From the NCBI GenBank assembly GCA_963204845.1, contig CAUJIL010000256.1, forward strand, positions 1 through 18,523: a DNA stretch of 18,523 nt. The letters run 5' to 3'. The position numbers and the translations under genes are program-made. The stretch is from Pseudomonadota bacterium. GTDB taxonomy: Bacteria; Pseudomonadota; Gammaproteobacteria; Pseudomonadales; UBA5518. Shown in pieces: positions 7,107 to 13,588 of this stretch; position 1 is the first letter of the stretch, and each line of letters starts with the position of its first letter. Below the pieces are notes generated by a model. That model had not been told where the DNA came from, did not search any database, and was given only the letters and a program-made list of their open reading frames with translations.

Positions 7107-7115
7107 ATTCTAGCA
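7107..7115 (-). promoter_or_regulatory. Extended -10 promoter element of the L,D-transpeptidase gene
   Basis: On the minus strand the bases read TGCTAGAAT, that is TG-n-TAGAAT (5 of 6 to TATAAT), 36 nt before the chosen ATG at 7070. No good -35 lies upstream, which suits an extended -10 promoter. The same GCTAnAATG core occurs at the tRNA-Leu promoter. Confidence 0.6.
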
Positions 7116-7173
7116 ACACGTCGTGCGCGGCCGCGACCGAGGGGGGACGGCAAAGCGGCAAAGTTACGCTGGA

Positions 7174-7599
7174 TCAGGGCAACACGACGGCGACCGAGCC
7201 GGTCACGTGCGGCCCCAGCCGGTTCCTGCCCTCCACCTCGATCTGCACCACCCGTTCGGCCGCATCGGCCGCGGTGACCTTGCCTGCGAGCACCATGGTG
7301 TCGCCCGGATAGTTCGGCGCGCCGAGGCGGATCTTCACCGAGCGCAGCAGCGCTTCGGGTCCCGCCCAGTCGGTCACGTAGCGTCCGACCAGGCCGTTGG
7401 TGGTCAGTATGTTCATGAAGATATCGGGTGACCCGAGTGCCTGCGCCGCATCCTTGTCGTGATGCACGTCCTGGAAGTCCCGCGTCGCTATCGCCGCGGT
7501 GACGATCAGACGCGTGGTCACGTCGATCGCCAGCGGCGGCAGTTCCTCCCCTGCCTGCACCTCGGCGAAGGTGCGGGTCCTCGTGCGCCCTGCGCTCAC
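7174..7599 (-). CDS. ChsH1-like MaoC enoyl-CoA hydratase subunit
   Basis: A 141-aa hot-dog-fold hydratase of the MaoC family, predicted to add water to an enoyl-CoA. Residues 38-82 (ATRDFQDVHHDKDA..., SPDIFMNILTTNGLVGRYVTDWAGP) closely match what I recall of mycobacterial ChsH1 (Rv3541c), the catalytic half of the ChsH1-ChsH2 hydratase in cholesterol side-chain degradation. The hydratase-2 type D-x4-H pair is D41/H46. The start is GTG 7599, overlapping the dehydrogenase stop by 4 nt (GTGA, 7596-7599). The frame stays open upstream without family-like sequence. The likely partner is the 182-aa MaoC-like protein at 8734-9282. The actual substrate cannot be read from the sequence. Confidence 0.88.
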   Translation of the reverse strand: MSAGRTRTRTFAEVQAGEELPPLAIDVTTRLIVTAAIATRDFQDVHHDKDAAQALGSPDIFMNILTTNGLVGRYVTDWAGPEALLRSVKIRLGAPNYPGDTMVLAGKVTAADAAERVVQIEVEGRNRLGPHVTGSVAVVLP

Positions 7600-8732
7600 A
7601 GGCCGATCTCGATGCTCTGGCCGGACAGGCTGGCGCCGAAGCGGGCCAGAATCCGGCTCCCGCCGCCGAGGGCGAGCTCGATCTGCTTGGACCACAGGTA
7701 ATAGCGGTGGATCGGGTAATCGACGTCGGCGCCTGTGCCGCCGTGCAGGTGCTGACACGCATGTCCCACCCGGTGCCCGGCCTCGCACGCCCACCACGCC
7801 AGCGAGGCCACGGCCGCTGCGGCCGGCAGGCGCTCCGAGATCCGCCACGCGGCCTGCCAGGCCGTAGAGCGCAGCGCCTCGATGTCGATGTACGCGTCGG
7901 CCGCGCGATGCGCCACCGCCTGGAAACCGGCCAGCGGCTTGCCGAACTGCTTGCGCGTGACCGTGTGTTCGGCGGTGCGGCGCAGCGCATCGGCCAGTAC
8001 GCCGAGTTGCATGAAACCGAGCGCGGTCGCCGCCCGCGTTCCCGACCACTCCGCGATGCACGCGCCGTCGGCGGGCTGACCCAGCAGCGCATCGGCCCCC
8101 AGGCGCACGGCGGCGAATTCGAGCGTGTCGACCGGCTCGTGGTTGGTGCCGTGGCGCCGCTCGCGACGCAGACCCGCCGCGTCACCCGGCACCACGAACA
8201 CCGGCGTCTCGCCGGTGTCGGTGCGCGCCGGCACCACGAATCCTGCCGCCTCGAGCGCGTAAGGCACGCGGTCCAGCGCTCCGTCGAGCACCCATCCTGC
8301 CCCGTCACGTCGCGCCTGCGGCAGGCGCTCGCCGTGCCCACCCGCATCCGGGTAGCACAGCGCGCCGCTCAGCAGCGTGCTGCCCGCGGCCACACCGGGC
8401 AGCCAGCGCGCGCGCTGGGCATCGCTGCCGAACTCCGCGATCGGCAACGCGCCCAGCACCACCGTGGCGAGCAGCGGCAACGCCGCCACGTGCCGGCCCT
8501 GCTCCTCGAACACCGCGCACAACTCGGTGAAACCCAGTCCGCTGCCGCCGTATTCCTCACCGAGCGCGACGCCGATCAGCCCCGCCTCGGCAAGCAGCTT
8601 CCAGAGCTCCTCGTGCCAGGCGATCTCGCCGCGATCGAAACGCTTCAGCGCCGCATCCCCGGCGTTCTCGCCGAATATCTGCGCCGCCAGTTCCTGGATC
8701 TGCCGTGATTCTTCCGAACGTGTAAAGTCCAT
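7596..8732 (-). CDS. ChsE1/FadE28-like acyl-CoA dehydrogenase subunit lacking catalytic Glu
   Basis: A 378-aa flavoprotein-family subunit of acyl-CoA dehydrogenase fold. It retains the FAD-side motifs RKQFGKPLAGFQAVAHRAADAYI (about 260-282) and HLHGGTGADVDYPIHRYY (about 328-345), both very like FadE28 (ChsE1). The catalytic base is missing. Where the partner has NHER, this protein has SGTR with T232 in place of Glu, and the MCAD-type C-terminal Glu position is also not Glu (ALGGGSR). This pattern is known for the non-catalytic half of alpha2beta2 enzymes such as ChsE1-ChsE2, so I infer it pairs with the divergent dehydrogenase at 10169. I chose ATG 8732, preceded by AGGGAG and 1 nt from the upstream stop (TGAGATG). 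A GTG at 8762 would add ten odd residues. Confidence 0.88.
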   Translation of the reverse strand: MDFTRSEESRQIQELAAQIFGENAGDAALKRFDRGEIAWHEELWKLLAEAGLIGVALGEEYGGSGLGFTELCAVFEEQGRHVAALPLLATVVLGALPIAEFGSDAQRARWLPGVAAGSTLLSGALCYPDAGGHGERLPQARRDGAGWVLDGALDRVPYALEAAGFVVPARTDTGETPVFVVPGDAAGLRRERRHGTNHEPVDTLEFAAVRLGADALLGQPADGACIAEWSGTRAATALGFMQLGVLADALRRTAEHTVTRKQFGKPLAGFQAVAHRAADAYIDIEALRSTAWQAAWRISERLPAAAAVASLAWWACEAGHRVGHACQHLHGGTGADVDYPIHRYYLWSKQIELALGGGSRILARFGASLSGQSIEIGL

Positions 8733-8733
8733 C

Positions 8734-9282
8734 TCAAGCTCCCTTGCCGTTGTCGTGGTCACGATCCGCCGCCCGGTACAGGAATACCCGGAACCGCATA
8801 TCGGCCACCTTGTCGCTGTGTTGATCGAAGAATTCCGCCAGCTCGGTCACGAAGTACCCGGTACCGAGCGCGGTGGTCTTGCGCGGCGAGATCGACTCGA
8901 TCCGCGAGACGTGGTGGACGCGGTCCCCGGGACGCAGATAGCGGTAGTACGTCTGCTCGCAGTTCACCGCCACCACCGCCGGATAGCCGATGCTCCGCAG
9001 GTAATCGATCACCGCGAAGGAGTCGCGCTCGTCCGAGCCCGGCGCGCGCTCGCTGGTGTTGCCGCGCATCGTCCAGACCTGCAGCATGGTCGGCGGCGCC
9101 ACCAGACCGCCGTGCACCGATTGCGCCGCGAACACCGGATCCGTGTACACCGGGTTGCGGTCGCCCAGCGCCTCGCACAGATGACGGATCATCGGTGCGT
9201 TGACCTCTTCCCAACTGTTGTACGGACCGCACGGCAGCCCCACGTACTGCTGCAGCTCGCGCTCCACGTCCTGTTCGTTCAC
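8734..9282 (-). CDS. ChsH2 N-domain-like MaoC hydratase subunit (FAS1-like)
   Basis: A 182-aa hot-dog protein resembling the N-terminal MaoC-like half of ChsH2 (Rv3542c) and FAS1-like dehydratase domains. Supporting features are RNPVYTDPVFAAQSVHGGLVAPPTMLQVWTMRG (about 43-75) and RYLRPGDRVHHVSRIESISPRKTTALGTGYFV (about 112-143). In the known system this half shapes the substrate pocket and pairs with ChsH1. Mycobacterial ChsH2 continues into a DUF35 domain that recruits the aldolase Ltp2; here the gene stops before any DUF35. I chose GTG 9282, preceded by GGAAGGAAG; a longer frame to 9330 has an unlikely basic N-terminus. It is 34 nt downstream of the TetR gene. Confidence 0.84.
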   Translation of the reverse strand: MNEQDVERELQQYVGLPCGPYNSWEEVNAPMIRHLCEALGDRNPVYTDPVFAAQSVHGGLVAPPTMLQVWTMRGNTSERAPGSDERDSFAVIDYLRSIGYPAVVAVNCEQTYYRYLRPGDRVHHVSRIESISPRKTTALGTGYFVTELAEFFDQHSDKVADMRFRVFLYRAADRDHDNGKGA

Positions 9283-9316
9283 ACCGTGCTTCCTTCCGCT
9301 TCGTCCAGCCCGCCCG

Positions 9317-10072
9317 CTATGGCGTGGCACCGGAGTCCACCGATACGCCGCGGCGTATCAGGCCGACCACTGCCGCGTGGCGCAGGCGCTCGCGCGGCGG
9401 ATTCTCGAGGAACAGCGCGCGGTAGAACATGACCGATACCCACTCGGCCATCTCCTCCTCGCCCAGTTCCAGCGCGCGCAATTGCGGCGCGCGCGCGATG
9501 TAATACTCCGCGAGCACGTGCTCGCCGATCCCGGCCAGCATCGCGGTCAGCAGTTGCGCCTGCCCGGCGTCGAGCCGCGCCTGCGGGAACAGCCGCGGCA
9601 GCGCACGCACGAACCACGCCAGCCGGCGCTGGTGGCTGGCGCGCCACAGCTCGCCGAACTCCGGCTCCTCGTCGCCCATCTGCACCATGCAGCGCATGAT
9701 ACCGGGGTTGCCTGCGTAACTCTGCACGACCAGCCGGTTGTGCGCGTACATCCGCGCGTACCAGTCGCCCTTGGCGACACCGCGCTCGATGTCGTCCACC
9801 GCCTCAAAGCGCTGCATGAAGTCCTGCAGTACCTCGATGGTCAGTGTCTTCAGGTCCGGAAAGTAGTGGTAGAACAGTCCCGCGGCCACGCCGGCCTCGC
9901 CGGTGACATCGGCCACCCGCATCTGCCGGTAGCCCACGCGCTCGAGCACGCGTGCCGCCGCCTCCTTCAACCGCTGCCGCGCCGCCTCGCCGCGCGCGCT
10001 GTGCCGCGGCGAGCCGGTTGCCGTACCGGCGGTTTTCACCGCGTCCGGCTTGCGCGGACTCTGCCCTGCCAT
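9317..10072 (-). CDS. TetR-family transcriptional regulator
   Basis: A 251-aa repressor-type protein. The N-terminal helix-turn-helix lies at about 32-78 (RLKEAAARVLERVGYRQMRVADVTGEAGVAAGLFYHYFPDLKTL), the classic TetR DNA-binding pattern, followed by a helical ligand domain. An ATG at 10072 follows GAGG by about 9 nt; the frame is open further upstream but enters the intergenic operator. A basic 25-residue arm precedes the HTH. It is the first gene of the leftward catabolic operon and is divergent from the FadE29-like dehydrogenase. It probably binds the palindrome at 10106-10131 and is released by a CoA-ester intermediate, as for KstR-type regulators (inference). Confidence 0.92.
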   Translation of the reverse strand: MAGQSPRKPDAVKTAGTATGSPRHSARGEAARQRLKEAAARVLERVGYRQMRVADVTGEAGVAAGLFYHYFPDLKTLTIEVLQDFMQRFEAVDDIERGVAKGDWYARMYAHNRLVVQSYAGNPGIMRCMVQMGDEEPEFGELWRASHQRRLAWFVRALPRLFPQARLDAGQAQLLTAMLAGIGEHVLAEYYIARAPQLRALELGEEEMAEWVSVMFYRALFLENPPRERLRHAAVVGLIRRGVSVDSGATP

Positions 10073-10105
10073 CCACACTGCCTCACCCGAGGTTTTGCAT
10101 ATTCT

Positions 10106-10131
10106 TATTGAAATTGAATCCAGTTTCAATA
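10106..10131. promoter_or_regulatory. Putative TetR operator (26-bp palindrome)
   Basis: The arms TATTGAAATTGAA and TCCAGTTTCAATA are complementary at 11 of 13 positions around a centre at 10118/10119. The site is AT-rich in a GC-rich region and lies between the divergent TetR and dehydrogenase genes. It overlaps promoter-like elements on both strands, so binding would repress both directions. Confidence 0.75.
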
Positions 10132-10135
10132 TCAT
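10108..10135 (+). promoter_or_regulatory. Putative promoter of the FadE29-like dehydrogenase
   Basis: TTGAAA (10108-10113, 4 of 6 to the -35) and TATCAT (10130-10135, 4 of 6 to the -10) are 16 nt apart. They sit largely inside the palindromic operator. On the minus strand another TTGAAA (complement of 10123-10128) faces the TetR gene with a weaker -10 near 10101-10107. Confidence 0.55.
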
Positions 10136-10168
10136 AGTGTCTGTCACTCGCCTGGAGCACCGAACGCC

Positions 10169-11350
10169 ATGCACATCGACTACACCGACGCCCAGAAACA
10201 GCTGCGCCGCGAGCTGCGCGCCTATTTCAGCCAGCTGATGACGCCGGAACTGCGCGAGGCAACGCGCGGCAACGAGGGCGGCGACGCCTACAAGTCCGTG
10301 ATCCGCCAGCTCGGCAAGGACGGCTGGCTGGCGCTGGGCTGGCCGAAGGAGTACGGCGGCCAGGGGCGCAAGAGCTCCGAGCAGCTGGTGTTCTTCGAGG
10401 AAGCCCAGCTGGCCGAAGTACCGCTGCCCTTCGTGACGATCAATACGGTCGCACCGGCGCTGATCGCCAACGGCTCCGAGGAGCACAAGGCATTCTTCCT
10501 GCCGAAGATCGCCGCCGGCGAACTGCACTTCGCAATCGGCTACACGGAGCCCGGCGCCGGCACCGACCTGGCCGCGCTGAAGACCACCGCGGTGCGTGAG
10601 GGCGACGACTACGTCATCAACGGCAGCAAGATATGGACCAGCAGCGCCGAGGCGGCCGATTACATCTGGCTCGCCGCGCGCACCGATCCGCAGGCGCAGC
10701 CGCCGCACAAGGGGATTTCCATCTTCATGGTCGACGCGCACCAGCCGGGCTTCACGTTCACCCCGCTCTACACGGTGGGTGGCGTGCGCAGCAACGCCAG
10801 CTACTACGACAACGTGCGCTGCCCGGCGTCGATGATCGCGGGACAACTGAACGGTGGCTGGAGGCTGATCACCTCGCAGCTCAACCACGAGCGCGTGGGG
10901 CTGGCGGCCATCGGCGTCCAGGGCTGGGGACTGCTGCAGCGCGTGTTGCAGTGGGCACAGAACACCGACGCCGGCGGCGGCCAGCGCATCGCCGACCTGC
11001 CGTGGGTGCAGTCGGCGCTCGCCGAGGTCTACACCCGGCTCGAGGCGATGCGCCTGATGAACTGGCGCATGGCGTGGCAGGTCGACACCGGCGAGCCAGA
11101 CCCGGCCTTCGCCTCGGCGATCAAGGCCTACAGCACCGAGTGCCTGATAGCGGTCGACAAGCTGATGCTGAACGTGACCGGCATGCCCGGCGGGCTGCGC
11201 CGCGGCTCGCCCGGAGCGGCACTCGCGGGTGACCTCGAGCAGAGCTACCGCAAGTGCCAGATCAACACCTTCGGCGGTGGCGTGGCCGAGGTCATGCGGG
11301 ATCTGGTCGCGCAGTTCGGCCTCGGGATGTCGGCCTACAGCCGGCGCTGA
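10169..11350 (+). CDS. ChsE2/FadE29-like acyl-CoA dehydrogenase, catalytic subunit
   Basis: A 393-aa FAD-dependent acyl-CoA dehydrogenase making the alpha,beta double bond in an acyl-CoA. Length and blocks match FadE29 (ChsE2) of the mycobacterial cholesterol regulon. These are LRAYFSQLMTPELRE near the N-terminus, VPLPFVTINTVAPALIANGSEEHK, HFAIGYTEPGAGTDLAALKTTAVREGDDYVINGSKIWTS, ADYIWLAARTDP, ITSQLNHERVGLA, and INTFGGGVAEVMRDL. E241 in NHER is the expected catalytic base, the position that is Thr in the leftward partner. ATG 10169 follows GGAG (10154-10157). The gene is alone on the plus strand and shares the TetR operator region with the leftward operon. Substrate class (steroid side chain or similar branched CoA ester) is inferred. 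Confidence 0.92.
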   Translation: MHIDYTDAQKQLRRELRAYFSQLMTPELREATRGNEGGDAYKSVIRQLGKDGWLALGWPKEYGGQGRKSSEQLVFFEEAQLAEVPLPFVTINTVAPALIANGSEEHKAFFLPKIAAGELHFAIGYTEPGAGTDLAALKTTAVREGDDYVINGSKIWTSSAEAADYIWLAARTDPQAQPPHKGISIFMVDAHQPGFTFTPLYTVGGVRSNASYYDNVRCPASMIAGQLNGGWRLITSQLNHERVGLAAIGVQGWGLLQRVLQWAQNTDAGGGQRIADLPWVQSALAEVYTRLEAMRLMNWRMAWQVDTGEPDPAFASAIKAYSTECLIAVDKLMLNVTGMPGGLRRGSPGAALAGDLEQSYRKCQINTFGGGVAEVMRDLVAQFGLGMSAYSRR

Positions 11351-11429
11351 GCTCGCAACCACGCATCACAGACGCGATCCGCCGGCCGGCGCCACGCCCG
11401 GCCGGTGGCGATTCCCGCCATCCGCGGCC

Positions 11430-11452
11430 GTAGGTCCGGGCTGTGCCCGGAC
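11430..11452 (+). repeat. REP hairpin 1 (GTAG-headed)
   Basis: GTAG (11430-11433) is followed by an 8-bp stem GTCCGGGC/GCCCGGAC with loop TGT. The GTAG foot next to an imperfect palindrome is the layout recognised by RAYT (TnpA-REP) transposases. Confidence 0.85.
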
Positions 11453-11475
11453 GTTCGTGCCAACCCCGTTCGGCC

Positions 11476-11498
11476 GTAGGTCCGGGCTGTGCCCGGAC
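11476..11498 (+). repeat. REP hairpin 2 (GTAG-headed)
   Basis: Identical to REP 1 over GTAG, the GTCCGGGC/GCCCGGAC stem and the TGT loop. With REP 3 on the other strand, 7 nt away, it makes an inverted pair like a BIME. Confidence 0.85.
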
Positions 11499-11505
11499 AT
11501 GAATC

Positions 11506-11528
11506 GTTCGGCCACAGGCCGAACCTAC
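11506..11528 (-). repeat. REP hairpin 3 (inverted, variant stem)
   Basis: On the minus strand GTAG is followed by stem GTTCGGCC/GGCCGAAC and loop TGT. The stem sequence differs from REPs 1 and 2, but stem length, loop and GTAG foot are kept. Confidence 0.85.
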
Positions 11529-11541
11529 GCCGGCATTGCGC

Positions 11542-11596
11542 ACGTGCGACGTGCGACGTGCGACGTGCGACGTGCGACGTGCGACGTGCGACGTGC
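11542..11596. repeat. Heptanucleotide tandem repeat (ACGTGCG, 7 copies plus 6 nt)
   Basis: ACGTGCG is repeated seven times without error from 11542 to 11590 and continues as ACGTGC to 11596. It lies between the two REP pairs. There is no spacer structure, so it is not a CRISPR array. Confidence 0.95.
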
Positions 11597-11608
11597 ATCG
11601 CGCATCGC

Positions 11609-11631
11609 GTAGGTCCGGGCTGTGCCCGGAC
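11609..11631 (+). repeat. REP hairpin 4 (GTAG-headed)
   Basis: Same GTAG, GTCCGGGC/GCCCGGAC stem and TGT loop as REPs 1 and 2. It is paired with REP 5 in inverted orientation, only 4 nt apart. Confidence 0.85.
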
Positions 11632-11635
11632 GTTC

Positions 11636-11658
11636 GTTCGGCCACAGGCCGAACCTAC
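11636..11658 (-). repeat. REP hairpin 5 (inverted, variant stem)
   Basis: On the minus strand, GTAG with stem GTTCGGCC/GGCCGAAC and loop TGT, identical to REP 3. REPs 4 and 5 form a facing pair. Confidence 0.85.
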
Positions 11659-11720
11659 GCGGGCATGTCCGACCGCTGGCCGAACCTACGCGGGCATGTC
11701 CGACCGCCGGCCGAACCTAC
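11649..11720. repeat. Two 31-bp tandem units made of half-REPs
   Basis: The unit starts CCGAACCTACGCGGGC and continues ATGTCCGACCG; it starts at 11649 and 11680, and the first bases of a third copy begin at 11711. Each unit keeps the GGCCGAAC-CTAC half of the REP 5 type but has lost the complementary arm. The array ends at the stop codon of the EamA gene. Confidence 0.85.
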
Positions 11721-12622
11721 ATGCGCGCGAAGCGCCGCTGCACCAGCAGGCCGCCGAGGATCAGCCCAAGGCCGGGCAGCGTCGTCGGCGCGAGCGCTTC
11801 GCCGAGCACCAGCGTGATGCCGGCCAGCGAGAGCACCGGCGTCACGAACACCAGATTGGCAACCCGCGCGGCATTGACCGACAGCAGCAGCGCCTGCTGC
11901 CAGAACACGAAGGTCACGCCCATCTCGAACACCCCGACCCACGCCGCCGCCGCGAGCGCCCCGCCCGAGGGCAGCGGCAACTGCGAGAACCACAGGCACG
12001 CACCCAGCGTGAACGGCAGCGCGTAGGCGAAGTTCAGCAGCACGCCGCACAGCGGATCGACGCCGGCGCGGCTGTTCACGATCCAGTACAGCGCCCAGAT
12101 CACGGTCGATGCCAGCACCGCGGCCAGTCCGCCCAGGTGCAGCGCGCCGCCGTGCGACGGCAGCCCCAGCGAGATCACCACCACGCCGGTGTAGGCGAGC
12201 GCGGCCGCGAGCAGTTCGGCCACGCCGAGCCGCTGCCCGAGCAGCGGCACCGCGAGCAGCGACAGCGCGATCGCCCACGTGTAGTTGACGGGCTGTACCA
12301 CCTGCGCCGGCAGCGTGTCGTAGGCATGGAACAGCAGCAGGTAGTACGCCAACGGGTTCATCACGCCGAGCAGCAGCGCGCGCCGGTGCGCGCCGCGCGG
12401 CAAGCGGCGCAGCGTCGCACGCCGTGCTGCGGAGACCACCACCAGCGCCCCGAGCACCAGCACCGCCACCGCGTTGGCGATCAGCAGCAGCTGTGGCGGT
12501 TCGAGTTCGCGCAGCGCGAGCTTGAACGCGGTCGCCACGCTGGCCCAGCAGGCGACCGTGAGCCAGGCGTAGCCGTAGGCCAGCCGCTGGCGCCGCGCCG
12601 GCGATGCCGCGCCCGGCTCCAT
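11717..12622 (-). CDS. EamA/DMT-family transporter
   Basis: A 301-aa inner-membrane protein of the drug/metabolite transporter superfamily with two EamA repeats and about ten predicted helices. Examples are YAWLTVACWASVATAFKLAL near the N-terminus, NYTWAIALSLLAVPLLGQRLG closing repeat one, VIWALYWIVNSRAGV opening repeat two, and VTPVLSLAGITLVLGEAL near the end. Substrate is unknown; family members export amino acids or other metabolites. ATG 12622 lies 8 nt after the LLM-oxidoreductase stop, so it is probably co-transcribed. The frame is open much further upstream, but only as a shadow of that gene. The TAG stop lies inside a REP GTAG foot. Confidence 0.92.
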   Translation of the reverse strand: MEPGAASPARRQRLAYGYAWLTVACWASVATAFKLALRELEPPQLLLIANAVAVLVLGALVVVSAARRATLRRLPRGAHRRALLLGVMNPLAYYLLLFHAYDTLPAQVVQPVNYTWAIALSLLAVPLLGQRLGVAELLAAALAYTGVVVISLGLPSHGGALHLGGLAAVLASTVIWALYWIVNSRAGVDPLCGVLLNFAYALPFTLGACLWFSQLPLPSGGALAAAAWVGVFEMGVTFVFWQQALLLSVNAARVANLVFVTPVLSLAGITLVLGEALAPTTLPGLGLILGGLLVQRRFARM

Positions 12623-12630
12623 CGCCTGGC

Positions 12631-13533
12631 TCAGATGCGCGTCTTCAGCGCCGCGAGCCGCGCGTAGAACGCGGGCAGTTCGGCCTTGTCGCGGATGTAC
12701 GGGTGATGCTCGAACTCGATCACGGTGGCACCCGCGTCGAGCAGCGTCGGGATGTCGGCCACCGAGCGCTCGAAATCGCCGCGATGATCGGCCCCGTAAT
12801 GGATCGGCGCGTGCGCGCGCACCTGCAACGTGGCCGGATCGCGGCCCGCGGCGACGAAGGCCTCGCGGATGCGCTGCACGCCGTCGCGCACGTAGTCGGC
12901 GGCGCTGGAGATCGGCACCCAGCCCGCGCCGAGCTCCGCGATGCGCCGCGCCTGGCGCTCGGTGGGCTTGACGCCGTACCACAACGGTATCGAGCGCGCC
13001 TGCGGGAAGGGCGTGCTGTAGACACGCTCGAAGTTCACCGTCTGCGAGCGGAAGCTCGCCGGCGCCTCGCGCCACAGCAGCTGCATCGCGCGCACGCCGT
13101 CGTCGAGCAGCGTCCACGCCTGATCGAAGTCGAGCCCCTCGGCCTCGAACTCCTCGCGCTGCCAGCCGATGCCGATGCCGATCTGCAAACGCCCGGGCGC
13201 CAGCGTGTCCAGCGTCGCGAGCATCTTCGCGAGCAGCGCGGCGGGCCGCAGTGGCGCGATCAGGATGCCGGTCGCCAGCTCGATGCGCGCGGTCACCGCG
13301 GCGATCGCCGACAACAGCGTCAACGGCTCGAACCACGGCTCGGAAGGCGGCAACGGAAAGGTGCCGTACGGATAGCGGTCGGTGCGCTCGCCCATCACGA
13401 CGTGGTCGGTGAACACCACCTGGTCCACGCCGGCCGCGTCGGCCAGCCGCGCCGCCTCCACGTAGCCGCGCGCGTCGCCGCCGTAGTAGTTGTGCACGCC
13501 GAACATGCCGAGCGCCACGCCGAATTTCACCAT
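12631..13533 (-). CDS. LLM-class (F420-type) oxidoreductase
   Basis: A 300-aa TIM-barrel enzyme of the bacterial luciferase-like superfamily, resembling the group annotated as probable F420-dependent oxidoreductases. Supporting blocks are VKFGVALGMFGVHNYYGG at the start, EAARLADAAGVDQVVFTDHVVMG, PWFEPLTLLSAIAAVTARIELATGILI, LATLDTLAPGRLQIGIGIGWQREEFEAEG, and IPLWYGVKPTERQARRIAELGAGWVP. Cofactor (F420 or FMN) and substrate cannot be decided from sequence alone. ATG 13533 follows GGGAG by about 9 nt; a longer frame to 13623 is not family-like. It sits between the NTF2-like and EamA genes on the same strand. Confidence 0.9.
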   Translation of the reverse strand: MVKFGVALGMFGVHNYYGGDARGYVEAARLADAAGVDQVVFTDHVVMGERTDRYPYGTFPLPPSEPWFEPLTLLSAIAAVTARIELATGILIAPLRPAALLAKMLATLDTLAPGRLQIGIGIGWQREEFEAEGLDFDQAWTLLDDGVRAMQLLWREAPASFRSQTVNFERVYSTPFPQARSIPLWYGVKPTERQARRIAELGAGWVPISSAADYVRDGVQRIREAFVAAGRDPATLQVRAHAPIHYGADHRGDFERSVADIPTLLDAGATVIEFEHHPYIRDKAELPAFYARLAALKTRI

Positions 13534-13588
13534 TGCAGAAGTCTCCCTTGCCCGTTGATCCGTGTCCGGGGACGCGCGCGCGCCGCGC

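Larger units (their letters stand above)
11351..11716. other. Non-coding REP-rich intergenic region
   Basis: This gap lies between the convergent dehydrogenase (+) and EamA (-) genes. I see no gene in it: the open frames are products of the repeats. It holds five full GTAG-headed hairpins, a 7-bp tandem array and two 31-bp tandem units. A further weak stem, CGCCAC/GTGGCG (11390-11410), could take part in terminating the dehydrogenase transcript, but it has no T-run. Confidence 0.85.

Noticed and set aside
10073..11362. Long upstream extension of the TetR frame on the minus strand
   Set aside because: It crosses the operator and lies antisense to the well-supported FadE29-like dehydrogenase.
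11542..11596. Possible CRISPR-like array
   Set aside because: The unit is 7 bp, contiguous and without spacers, and no cas genes are present.
11489..12667. Rightward 392-codon open frame through the repeats and the EamA gene
   Set aside because: It contains the translated 7-bp repeat and then reads antisense to a clear membrane protein; Gln/Arg-rich shadow composition.
12623..13336. Upstream extension of the EamA frame
   Set aside because: It is antisense-free but lies wholly inside the LLM oxidoreductase in another frame and has shadow-like composition; the transporter domain begins at 12622.
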